Source: Bacteroidota bacterium (GTDB lineage: Bacteria > Bacteroidota > Bacteroidia > Bacteroidales > Tenuifilaceae). From it: a DNA stretch of 11,112 nucleotides. Shown here piece after piece: positions 1-6,715 of this stretch. The position numbers and the translations under genes were made by a program. Each line of letters opens with the position of its first letter. Position 1 is the stretch's first letter. Under the pieces are notes generated by a model. The model was not told where the DNA came from. It saw only the letters and a program-made list of their open reading frames with translations, and did not search any database. The DNA lies in assembly GCA_023406715.1 (NCBI GenBank), contig JAEXVC010000149.1, forward strand, positions 1 to 11,112, written 5' to 3'.

Positions 1-771
1 GCCAACCTTATCCTCTGCAAGTTTCTCGAATACCGTCTGTCTGAAAACATATCCTGTAATGTGTTCATCATTCTCGGAATAAACGGGAATTCTTGAAAAT
101 CTTAAATACTCCTTATTTTTCAGGAAATCGTCAAGTTCCATATTTTCATCGGCAACAGAAACAACTACACGAGGAGTCATAACCTCATAGGTTTTTATGG
201 ATTTAAGGCGAATTAGGTTTTGAATAATTTTATTCTCTTTTTCGCCAAATACGCCTTCCTCTTCTCCAATATTTGCCAAAACAGATATTTCCTCTCTACT
301 TGTAGTATGTTCAGTTCCTTTTCTTGAAAACAGTTTTGTGATAAATGATGAAATAATAACCAATGGATATGTAATAAATATCATTGCACGAATAACAATG
401 CCGGAAACGCCTATTAGCTCTCTCCAATACCTTGCACCTATGGTCTTTGGGAAAATCTCAGTCAACACTAGAATTAATATGGTAAGAATAGCCGATACCA
501 GACCAAAGTATTCTTCTCCAAAAACAATATTTGCCTGTGCTCCAACACCAGCAGCTCCAACAGTATGAGCAACAGTATTTAGAGAAAGGATAGCAGAAAG
601 AGGCCTATCAATATTTTGCTTAAGTTTTATCATTATAATAGCACCTCTCTTTCCTGCCTCTTCTTTTACTTTTAAATAAGATAAAGGTGATGAAAGCAAA
701 ACAGCCTCCATAATCGAACAAAGAAAAGAAACGGTTAATGCAATAAACAAATAAATTAGTAACAGTGTCAT
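1..771 (-). CDS. CNNM-domain / CBS-pair membrane protein (CorC/HlyC-type, 'hemolysin family'), 5' portion only
   Basis: The frame reads open for 257 codons from an ATG at 771 leftward and leaves the window without a stop, so the C-terminus is missing. The N-terminal part (about residues 1-145) is a CNNM (DUF21) transmembrane domain: a hydrophobic first helix leading into SIMEAVLLS, a second small/hydrophobic segment near 60-80, and a third ending in the family motif LTEIFPKTIGARY (103-115). A cytoplasmic linker with SREEISVLANIGEEEG follows. The first CBS repeat then begins at VMTPR (197-201) and continues through RIPVYSEN and ITGYV (227-242). Known CNNM proteins are implicated in Mg2+/Na+ transport or efflux, with the CBS pair binding nucleotide. 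A CorC-type C-terminal domain would be expected beyond the edge but cannot be seen. The older 'hemolysin' name should not be taken as function. The gene is divergent from the AbgT transporter. The family call is firm; the substrate is inferred. Confidence 0.93.
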   Translation of the reverse strand, partial: MTLLLIYLFIALTVSFLCSIMEAVLLSSPLSYLKVKEEAGKRGAIIMIKLKQNIDRPLSAILSLNTVAHTVGAAGVGAQANIVFGEEYFGLVSAILTILILVLTEIFPKTIGARYWRELIGVSGIVIRAMIFITYPLVIISSFITKLFSRKGTEHTTSREEISVLANIGEEEGVFGEKENKIIQNLIRLKSIKTYEVMTPRVVVSVADENMELDDFLKNKEYLRFSRIPVYSENDEHITGYVFRQTVFEKLAEDKVG

Positions 772-790
772 GATTTATTTAATATTTGTT

Positions 791-798
791 CAAAGATA
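791..798 (-). promoter_or_regulatory. Candidate -7 box for the CNNM gene
   Basis: On the minus strand this octamer reads TATCTTTG, a perfect match to the Bacteroidota -7 consensus TAnnTTTG. It lies 19 bases upstream of the ATG at 771, which would give a short leader. No clear TTG is seen at the -33 position, so only half of the promoter is supported. Confidence 0.4.
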
Positions 799-860
799 AT
801 AAAAACTTAAAAATACTGAATTCATTGAAGTCTTATGAATTAGAGAACAAATTAAACTCA

Positions 861-873
861 GTTGTTTTACAAC
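861..873. promoter_or_regulatory. Short palindrome upstream of the AbgT promoter
   Basis: GTTGT and ACAAC form a perfect 5-bp inverted repeat around TTT. The site lies about 15 bases upstream of the predicted -33 element of the AbgT gene, a position where an activator could bind. With only 5 bp per arm in A+T-rich DNA it may be chance. Confidence 0.25.
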
Positions 874-887
874 AATTAAGCTATTTT

Positions 888-916
888 TTGTAAATTGAAT
901 CCCAGGATTATATTTG
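888..916 (+). promoter_or_regulatory. Predicted Bacteroidota-type promoter for the AbgT transporter
   Basis: A TTG at 888-890, at the end of a T run, is followed 18 bases later by TATATTTG (909-916), which matches the -7 consensus TAnnTTTG exactly. Transcription would start near 922-924, giving a leader of about 20-25 bases before the ATG at 946. The spacer is at the short end of the usual range. A second -7-like octamer (TACATTTG, 933-940) is too close to the start codon to be the main promoter. Confidence 0.5.
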
Positions 917-945
917 CAAACTTGAACATATATACATTTGACCAA

Positions 946-2487
946 ATGAAGAAAGTAATCAACAAAGTTAAAAGAACATCGTCGAAGGTGTTCGACAGAG
1001 TGCTCAATTACATTGAGCGCGCTGGGAATAAACTTCCTCACCCAGCCACTCTATTCCTCATTTTGGCCGTGTTAGTTATGGTAGCATCGTGGATTGCCAC
1101 GGTGTTCGACTACTCAGCCGTTCACCCTGTGGATAAATCCATTATTAAAGCCAACAACCTGCTTAGCGCCGATGGAATCCGTTGGATTTTCTCGAACATC
1201 GAGAAAAACTTCGTCGACTTCCCTCCTCTTGGGCTTGTGCTGGTTGTTATGATTGGTATTGGTGTTGCCGAGGGCTCAGGAATGTTCACCGTACTGGTTC
1301 GTCAACTTGTACTGGGAGCGCCAAAGAAACTCATTACTGCTGCCATTATTACTGCAGGTATTTTCTCTCACCTTGCCTCGGAGGTAGGATATGTAATCTT
1401 AATTCCACTTGGCGCAATGATTTTCCATGCTTTAGGACGTCACCCAATGGCAGGTTTTGCAGCAGCATTCTGCGGCGTAAGCGCTGGTTTTGGGTCAAAC
1501 TTCCTTATAGGTTCTGTCGATCCTATTCTTGCAGGACTTTCAACTTCTGCCGCACAAATTCTTGACCCCAATATGGTTATCAACCCTTTGGTTAACTACT
1601 TCTTTATGGCTATATCGGCCGTAATGATTGTTTTGGCTGGAACATGGATAACAGAAAAAATCATTGAACCCCGTTTAGGTGAATACACCGGAAATGTTGA
1701 AAAACTTGAAGCAACTGAACTCACTCCATCTGAGAAAAAGGGATTAAAATATGCTGGTTGGAGTGTTCTTGCTATTATTGCGCTAATTGCTTTAATGCTT
1801 ATTCCTAGCAGTGGTATACTTCGCGACCCTGAGACTGGAAGCATACTGCACTCCCCCTTTATGAAAGGAATAATCTTTGTTCTTCTACTAATATTCTTTA
1901 TCCCAGGATTGGTTTATGGCAAAATTGTTGGCACAATTAAGAATGACAAAGACGTAGTTAAGCACATGACAACATCAATGAAAGGTCTGGCAGGCTACAT
2001 TGTACTGGTTTTCTTTGCTGCCCAATTTGTTTACTTTTTCCGTTATAGCAACATCGGTCTGATTGTGGCAATTAATGGTGCAAATGGATTAAGCAATATT
2101 GGACTAACAGGTATTCCGCTGATGATACTCTTTGTACTACTGGCCGCATTTATCAACTTATTTATGGGAAGTGCATCGGCCAAATGGGCAATTATGGCAC
2201 CAGTATTTATCCCGATGTTTATGCTACTTGGTTATCACCCTGCGCTTACTCAGGCAGCATTCCGCATAGGCGACTCTGTAACTAACGTTATCACCCCAAT
2301 GATGAGCTACTTTGCGCTCATTGTAACCTACGCTGAAAAGTATGACGAGAAGTATGGAATTGGAACAATTATATCGCTGATGATACCTTACACTATTCTA
2401 TTCCTAATACTTTGGATAATCCTACTTATTGGCTGGATGCAATTGGGTATTCCTGTTGGATTTGATGGGCCTCTATACTTGAAGTAA
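946..2487 (+). CDS. AbgT-family transporter
   Basis: The protein has 513 residues from the ATG at 946, normal for the family. An in-frame TTG at 895 would add 17 residues but lies upstream of the predicted -7 box. The N-terminus IERAGNKLPHPATLF (23-37) is the AbgT hallmark. About nine or more hydrophobic segments follow, with hairpin-loop motifs around GFGSNFLIGSVDPILAGL (181-198) and GSASAKWAIMAP (408-419). Members include E. coli AbgT, which takes up p-aminobenzoyl-glutamate, and N. gonorrhoeae MtrF and A. borkumensis YdaH, reported as sulfonamide exporters. MtrF functional residues, as I recall them (D193, S417, W420, P438, R446, D449, P457), have counterparts here with identical spacing from S417 to P457: D192, S411, W414, P432, R440, D443, P451. 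Transport is expected to be ion-coupled across the inner membrane. The family is certain. Whether it imports folate catabolites or peptides, or exports antimetabolites, cannot be decided. It appears monocistronic and ends at a strong terminator. Confidence 0.95.
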   Translation: MKKVINKVKRTSSKVFDRVLNYIERAGNKLPHPATLFLILAVLVMVASWIATVFDYSAVHPVDKSIIKANNLLSADGIRWIFSNIEKNFVDFPPLGLVLVVMIGIGVAEGSGMFTVLVRQLVLGAPKKLITAAIITAGIFSHLASEVGYVILIPLGAMIFHALGRHPMAGFAAAFCGVSAGFGSNFLIGSVDPILAGLSTSAAQILDPNMVINPLVNYFFMAISAVMIVLAGTWITEKIIEPRLGEYTGNVEKLEATELTPSEKKGLKYAGWSVLAIIALIALMLIPSSGILRDPETGSILHSPFMKGIIFVLLLIFFIPGLVYGKIVGTIKNDKDVVKHMTTSMKGLAGYIVLVFFAAQFVYFFRYSNIGLIVAINGANGLSNIGLTGIPLMILFVLLAAFINLFMGSASAKWAIMAPVFIPMFMLLGYHPALTQAAFRIGDSVTNVITPMMSYFALIVTYAEKYDEKYGIGTIISLMIPYTILFLILWIILLIGWMQLGIPVGFDGPLYLK

Positions 2488-2508
2488 AAAACTGAGAATT
2501 GCATAAAC

Positions 2509-2543
2509 AAAAACCCCTTGGATTGAAAATTCAAGGGGTTTTT
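2509..2543. terminator. Bidirectional intrinsic terminator between AbgT and the M1 peptidase
   Basis: A perfect 12-bp inverted repeat has an A5-CCCC-TTG left arm (2509-2520) and a CAA-GGGG-T5 right arm (2532-2543) around an 11-base loop. The A run on the left and the T run on the right make it work as a hairpin plus U tract on either strand. It lies 21 bases after the AbgT stop and 38 bases beyond the end of the convergent peptidase gene, so it probably serves both. Confidence 0.87.
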
Positions 2544-2581
2544 GATCATCATAATATTAATTGGCTCTGATAATTCAAACT

Positions 2582-4489
2582 TTACTTACTAACCACAACT
2601 TTTACTGTTTCTAAACTGCCATCTATGAGTTCAATTTTAACAATATAAATTCCATTGGTTAAATTAAAATCGGACTCAAGCCCAAGTTTATTTATTGTAA
2701 GCACTTTATTTCCAACAACAGTAAACACATTCAATTCTTTTATCTCTTTTTCAGATTTCACCTTAACGGTTCCATCCTCTGAAGGGTTTGGATAAACAGA
2801 AATTAAACCAGAAGAAATTTCGTCAACCGAAACTAATTGACCACTTGTGATGGTATTGTATCTAGATGTTATTTCGCTATAGGGGTCAAACGCAGCCTGT
2901 GTAGCCTTAAAACCAATATTTGCACTAAGCAACTGGTTATTTTGAGTATTATGGAACCACACAATAGTATCTTTAGTTGCGCTGCTAAAACGTACAGGTA
3001 TTTTCATTTCGAAAAACGAAACTGATGCATGTGATTGGGTTTGCTCAATGCGAGTCCAAACAGTATTATCTATAGCTTGCCATGCAATTTTGTATTTAGG
3101 ATAACCCTGTCCGTAAATCCAATCGTTGAAGAATTCAGTTAAAGTTGAATCTGCTGCAAGTTCCATGTGAGCCTTAAAGTCTTGGGTTTTTGCAAAGCCA
3201 TTAGCAAGAGCAGGGTCGTTCAAATAATTTTTGATTCCTTGGAAGAAGGCCTCATCGCCAATTTGTTTACGTAGCATGTGCAGCACTTCTCCCCCCTTGG
3301 CATACGACAAGCGCCCACTAAAAATGGCATTTACATTTGCAGTATCAGTGCAGTAAACGGAACCGCCTGATTGTGATGTGATACTGGAAATTTCACTGAC
3401 TCTCCAGTTTTTAAAACTTTCTGCACCATAAGTATACTCTAAATAGAGTCCCTCACAGTATGTCGCAAAACCTTCATTAATCCATATATCAGCCCAACTT
3501 CCACATGTAATATAGTCGCCAAACCACTGATGAGCAAGTTCGTGTATAACAAGCATTTCGCTATTGTCGTACATAAAACTCATTGTTTGGTGCTCCATAC
3601 CTCCACTCCAACCAAACTGGGCATGTCCATATTTCTCATCAGCAAAAGGATATGTAATAAAAAGGTTGTTATATGCTTTCATTGCATTTACAACATTTTG
3701 CTGATTAGCAATCCATTGGCTACTTTTTTCAGGATAGAAATAGTCGATTATCTGAATTGGGTTTTGACCATCAACAGGAACCTCCGTTTGCAACTCCTGA
3801 TAATTTGTAACGGCAAAAGCAATAAGATAAGTAGCAATAGGATGCTTATGTTTCCAATGATAGGATACACCCATCGTGGTATTTTCTGTTGAAATCAAAA
3901 TTCCATTCGAAGCAACTTTATTGCCCTGTAAAGTATTTACAATAACATCTACACTATCGGCTTTATCGAGTAACGATTGCTTACATGGCCACCAAGTATA
4001 TGCACCATAAGGCTCGCTTAATGTCCAAATAATTGGGTTTCCATTGTGAGTTGTTTGCTCAAAAGCCCCAAATCCATTACTTTGTGGTGCACCATGGTAG
4101 GCAATAGAAATGCTTGATAAATCATTAGCATTAAGAGTTACTGGCAGAGTAATGTCAATCTCATCGGTTAAATGAGTATACGAAACCAATTGATCGTTGA
4201 ATTTAATACTATCAACAACCATATTATTAAGCAAATCAAAAGTAATTTTGTTTCCGGAACTTTTCATTTCGAAAGTAGTGGTAACAGTTCCTGATATTTC
4301 ATAAACAGAAGGATTAACAGTTAAATCGAGTTTATAGTGCTTAACATCGTACATTCCTCCAGATTTGGTTTCCTGAAAATCCCATAACTTTTGCAAATTA
4401 CGTTGCTTGGCTAAAGCATCCATTCTATCCTGTGCCCAAACAAGCGAGTTTATCATAAGAAAAATTAAAATCGTAATCTTAGTTTTCAT
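2582..4489 (-). CDS. Secreted M1-family zinc metallopeptidase (aminopeptidase N-like) with type IX secretion sorting domain
   Basis: The protein has 635 residues. Residues 1-19 are a signal peptide ending LVWA before QD. About 42-235 form the N-terminal beta domain of M1 peptidases. The catalytic domain has the exopeptidase motif as GGMEH (296-300), the zinc site HELAH (316-320) with E317 as general base, and the third ligand E339 in WINEG, giving the M1 spacing HExxH-x18-E. The likely transition-state tyrosine is Y396 in SYAKGG. A beta-rich segment (about 465-555) and a C-terminal T9SS type-A sorting domain follow (about 563-635: VYPNPS, then NGIYIVKI and a basic end). The enzyme should therefore cross the outer membrane by the Por system and act at the cell surface or outside, trimming N-terminal residues from peptides. 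The GxMEN asparagine is histidine here, a variant I believe recurs in bacterial M1 enzymes. The large C-terminal helical domain of E. coli PepN is absent. The gene stands alone, convergent with AbgT. Confidence 0.95.
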   Translation of the reverse strand: MKTKITILIFLMINSLVWAQDRMDALAKQRNLQKLWDFQETKSGGMYDVKHYKLDLTVNPSVYEISGTVTTTFEMKSSGNKITFDLLNNMVVDSIKFNDQLVSYTHLTDEIDITLPVTLNANDLSSISIAYHGAPQSNGFGAFEQTTHNGNPIIWTLSEPYGAYTWWPCKQSLLDKADSVDVIVNTLQGNKVASNGILISTENTTMGVSYHWKHKHPIATYLIAFAVTNYQELQTEVPVDGQNPIQIIDYFYPEKSSQWIANQQNVVNAMKAYNNLFITYPFADEKYGHAQFGWSGGMEHQTMSFMYDNSEMLVIHELAHQWFGDYITCGSWADIWINEGFATYCEGLYLEYTYGAESFKNWRVSEISSITSQSGGSVYCTDTANVNAIFSGRLSYAKGGEVLHMLRKQIGDEAFFQGIKNYLNDPALANGFAKTQDFKAHMELAADSTLTEFFNDWIYGQGYPKYKIAWQAIDNTVWTRIEQTQSHASVSFFEMKIPVRFSSATKDTIVWFHNTQNNQLLSANIGFKATQAAFDPYSEITSRYNTITSGQLVSVDEISSGLISVYPNPSEDGTVKVKSEKEIKELNVFTVVGNKVLTINKLGLESDFNLTNGIYIVKIELIDGSLETVKVVVSK

Positions 4490-4773
4490 TCACACAAAAT
4501 TTTACATTATAAATTAGATACAGCTATCTGATGAGTGCATCATTTCTATTTTTCAAATTGACTAAATAATCGAAAACAACTTTTCGAACGTAATGTTAGT
4601 AAAGTTTTTTCTACAAACCAATGAATGATTTAAATCTGAAAGTAACTAGTGGGTTACTAAAGGCTTGCGAATTTATTACATTTTAATGATTTCCATATAT
4701 TTAATCACATATTAAACAACATGAAATTAAATGGCATGTTTGTGTTAGTAAAAATTTTGCATAAAAATGCAAT
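4490..4773. other. Non-coding A+T-rich interval with several small inverted repeats
   Basis: This interval lies upstream of the M1 peptidase start and downstream of the DUF4256 gene, so it should hold the peptidase promoter and leader and the DUF4256 terminator. No plausible ORF was seen. Inverted repeats include AGATA/TATCT (4516-4529), TGATG/CATCA (4529-4542), the perfect 7-bp TCGAAAA/TTTTCGA around CAAC (4570-4587) and AGTAAC/GTTACT (4641-4658). TGTTAGTAAA occurs twice in direct orientation (4594-4603 and 4743-4752). No perfect TAnnTTTG box was seen on the minus strand close to the peptidase start. The hairpins are short and their function is unknown. Confidence 0.5.
4757..4772 (-). terminator. 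Possible weak terminator of the DUF4256 gene
   Basis: On the minus strand a TTGCAT / ATGCAA 6-bp stem with a TTTT loop begins one base after the TAA stop and is followed by AATTTTT. The stem is short and A+T-rich, so termination would be weak; it could also be chance. Confidence 0.35.
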
Positions 4774-5337
4774 TTAAACCCTTAACAACCCACGAAAAGC
4801 CCTAACGCTATAGTAAGATTGCGCCCCATTATGATAAACAAAGACTCTTCCATATCTATAATCACCAAACAAAGCACCGCCTAACTTGCGAACTGAATCA
4901 GGGGTTTTCAACCAACTTGATGTTTTGGTATCAAAATTCCCCAAGGTCTGAAGTTTGCGATATTGCTCCTCGGACAATATCTCAATCCCTATTTCAGCAG
5001 CCAAATCAATGGCATTGTTAAAGGGTTTATTCTCCTTCCTTGAGTTTAGCGCTTCACCATCATAGCACACTCCTCGTCGACCCACAGGAGTCTCCTTTGA
5101 GCAATCGCAAAACAAATACTCATTGGTATCCTTGTCGTAACCAATAACATCAGGCTCTCCGCCAGTTCTCTCCATTTCGTTAAGCGACCAAAGTTTATCG
5201 GGATTTAATACAAGTTTTTCGTGTACCGCAACCCATTCTATACCAATATGTCGTTGCATATTCTGCTCGAAACGAAGTTTCAATACTTCAACTAAGGTCT
5301 TGCTCTGCTCAAGCGATAATTCCCTAATAGTCATCAT
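4774..5337 (-). CDS. DUF4256 domain-containing protein
   Basis: The protein is 187 residues from the ATG at 5337. A second ATG follows immediately at 5334, and an upstream in-frame TTG at 5343 is a less likely start. The whole length matches my recollection of DUF4256 proteins. It contains the long conserved block LWSLNEMERTGGEPDVIG, then FCDCSKETPVGRRGVCYDGEAL, NNAIDLAAEIGIEILSEEQY, FDTKTSSWLKTP and a C-terminal VFVYHNGAQSYYSVRAFRG ending LRV. No signal peptide or membrane segment is visible, so it should be cytoplasmic. The family's biochemical function is not known to me. Conserved acidic residues, the CDC pair and the GRRG loop suggest a binding or catalytic pocket, but this is only inference. 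It is divergent from the DUF3788 gene with 135 bases between starts. Confidence 0.9.
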   Translation of the reverse strand: MMTIRELSLEQSKTLVEVLKLRFEQNMQRHIGIEWVAVHEKLVLNPDKLWSLNEMERTGGEPDVIGYDKDTNEYLFCDCSKETPVGRRGVCYDGEALNSRKENKPFNNAIDLAAEIGIEILSEEQYRKLQTLGNFDTKTSSWLKTPDSVRKLGGALFGDYRYGRVFVYHNGAQSYYSVRAFRGLLRV

Positions 5338-5472
5338 AACCAAAAATATTTATTCAACAACAAACCCCAGACCAGTTATTTTTCCAACTAAAAAAAACTC
5401 AATGTCTATTTATAAAACCGTATTTTGCATAAACAGTTCAGCAATCAATTACCTTTATATAAAACTACCACT

Positions 5473-5892
5473 ATGGATATTAGTATTTTTACAGATAAAT
5501 CAAACATTCCAACACCCGAAGAACTAGAAAAAGCAATTGGATCAACTATTCATATTTGGCATGAAATTGCTGATTACGCTCACAAGAAATACCGAAAGGC
5601 AACCGACGAATGGAACTATCCTGGCAAAAACTACGGCTGGAGCTTTAGGGTTAAGGATAAAAAACGAACCATTGTGTACTTGTTGCCCCGTGAAGGATAC
5701 TTCAAAGTAGCCTTTATGTTTGGGCAAAAAGCTTTCGATACTATAATGGCAAGTGATATTGACACCGCAATCAAAAAAGAACTATCCGATGCAAAGGTTT
5801 ACGTTGAAGGCCGAGGTATTAGAATTGATGTTAAGGATGATGTTGTTTTAAAGGATATAAAGAAATTAATTGATATAAAAGTAGAGAATTAG
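5473..5892 (+). CDS. DUF3788 domain-containing protein
   Basis: The protein is 139 residues from the ATG at 5473; an in-frame TTG at 5425 is less likely because it would add a non-conserved extension. It follows the DUF3788 pattern: an N-terminal FTDKSNIPTPEELEKAIG, an amphipathic helix with WHEIADYAHKKY, the tryptophan-rich EWNYPGKNYGWSFRVKDKKR strand-turn region, IVYLLPREGYFKVAFMFGQKA, and the late RGIRIDVKDD segment. It is soluble with no signal peptide. The fold resembles small alpha/beta proteins of the YdhG/DUF1801 kind in style, but I cannot assign a function. A -10-like TACCTTTA (5450-5457) with TTG at 5425-5427 is an imperfect promoter candidate. A strong hairpin terminator follows 48 bases after the stop. 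Confidence 0.85.
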   Translation: MDISIFTDKSNIPTPEELEKAIGSTIHIWHEIADYAHKKYRKATDEWNYPGKNYGWSFRVKDKKRTIVYLLPREGYFKVAFMFGQKAFDTIMASDIDTAIKKELSDAKVYVEGRGIRIDVKDDVVLKDIKKLIDIKVEN

Positions 5893-5940
5893 GGAAAAAG
5901 ATGGAAGCAGAATGTTTGAAGTAATAACAAAATTTATGAA

Positions 5941-5978
5941 AAAAACCCTTAAGGATTTTGAATCCTTAAGGGGTTTTT
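5941..5978. terminator. Bidirectional intrinsic terminator between DUF3788 and DUF2490
   Basis: The left arm is A5-CCC-TTAAGGATT (5941-5957) and the right arm is AATCCTTAA-GGGG-T5 (5961-5978). They pair over 17 bp with one bulged G around a TTG loop. A and T runs flank both ends, so it can terminate both the plus-strand DUF3788 transcript and the minus-strand CotH-DUF2490 transcript, whose stop is 14 bases to the right. Confidence 0.88.
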
Positions 5979-5992
5979 CATACCTAAACAGA

Positions 5993-6715
5993 TCAATTTC
6001 CCTCCACCACTAAATTTTCGCTTACAGCAGGTTTTGACTTACGAAACGAAAAACTGTAAAAAATTCCCAAAACATAGGATGTTTCGGGTGTATTTGAGTT
6101 CAACTTAGTTTGATATTGACCAAAAACCTCTATCTCGTTGCGTTTATTTAATGGATAAGTTACACCCGCACGAACCCTTAATCTACTAAATTCTTTTTGC
6201 TTCCCCGATGTTAAATCGTAATACAACTCGCCCATTACGAATGGTTCAACTTTTGCATTTGGAATATCATAGGCAACCTGAAGCCTATTCCTAAAATTAT
6301 CCTTGGTTTCAATACTATATCCCAAGTCATACCAATAAATCATACTTCGCTGAAATTGCCCACGATAAGTAAAAGAGAAACGTCCCAACTCAAACTTTGG
6401 CCTAATAGCAACGGAATATCTATGCCCATTAAATCTTTCATCAAAATCACTCTCATAAAACCTTGAGTAACGGTATCCGCCTATCAACTGCAACCATTTT
6501 AATGGTTTAAATGCAATATTTGCCTCAAGCAACATATCATCGACCCGGAATGGGGAACTGGTCATTCGAAGTTCCGGCGTAACACTTACCGACAATGAAT
6601 TTGACAAAGGCTTTGCAACCTCAACACCTGTCCATAAACCATAAGCATCCTGCGAAATAGCCCTATTACTCAATAGCAAAAGGCTGAAAACAATCAACAA
6701 AAAACTCTTTTTCAT
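5993..6715 (-). CDS. DUF2490 domain-containing protein, predicted outer-membrane beta-barrel
   Basis: The protein has 240 residues. A hydrophobic signal peptide (about 1-21, ending RAIS before QD) is followed by alternating amphipathic strands typical of DUF2490 proteins: the early DAYGLWTGVEVAKPL, ELRM, WLQLIGGYRYSRFYE, FNGHRYSVAIRPKFEL, FSFTYRGQFQRS, NFRNRLQVAYDI, VEPFVMGELYYDL, FSRLRVRAGVTYPL, RNEIEVFGQYQTKLN and a late YVLGIFYSFSF. Around ten to twelve short strands fit a small porin-like barrel in the outer membrane. The barrel does not end the protein: about a dozen polar residues follow the last aromatic strand. The ATG follows directly on the TAA stop of the upstream CotH-like gene with no gap, so the two should be cotranscribed and translationally coupled. 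Its role is unknown; context suggests it helps place, anchor or supply the CotH-like surface protein. Confidence 0.85.
   Translation of the reverse strand: MKKSFLLIVFSLLLLSNRAISQDAYGLWTGVEVAKPLSNSLSVSVTPELRMTSSPFRVDDMLLEANIAFKPLKWLQLIGGYRYSRFYESDFDERFNGHRYSVAIRPKFELGRFSFTYRGQFQRSMIYWYDLGYSIETKDNFRNRLQVAYDIPNAKVEPFVMGELYYDLTSGKQKEFSRLRVRAGVTYPLNKRNEIEVFGQYQTKLNSNTPETSYVLGIFYSFSFRKSKPAVSENLVVEGN

Noticed and set aside
338..568. Plus-strand 76-residue open frame
   Set aside because: It is antisense to the clearly conserved CNNM-domain reading frame and has no recognisable features.
933..940. Second -7-like octamer TACATTTG just before the AbgT start
   Set aside because: It lies 6 bases before the ATG, so transcription would begin at or inside the coding sequence. 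The box at 909-916 has better placement.
895..945. N-terminal extension of the AbgT protein from a TTG start
   Set aside because: It overlaps the predicted promoter, and the family N-terminus aligns with the ATG at 946.
946..1560. More G+C-rich codon choice in the first third of the AbgT gene than in the rest
   Set aside because: The rnf genes show a similar style and the protein is continuous and complete, so this gives no good sign of transfer or fusion.
1182..1565. Plus-strand 127-residue open frame in another phase of the AbgT gene
   Set aside because: It overlaps a strongly conserved transporter frame and is rich in C, R and W as expected from a frameshifted reading.
3530..3892. Plus-strand 120-residue open frame
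   Set aside because: It is antisense to the catalytic domain of the M1 peptidase; composition and lack of motifs fit a shadow frame.
5341..5348. Minus-strand TATTTTTG as -7 box of the DUF4256 gene
   Set aside because: It is only 4 bases from the ATG at 5337 and would require a leaderless transcript; no -33 partner was seen.
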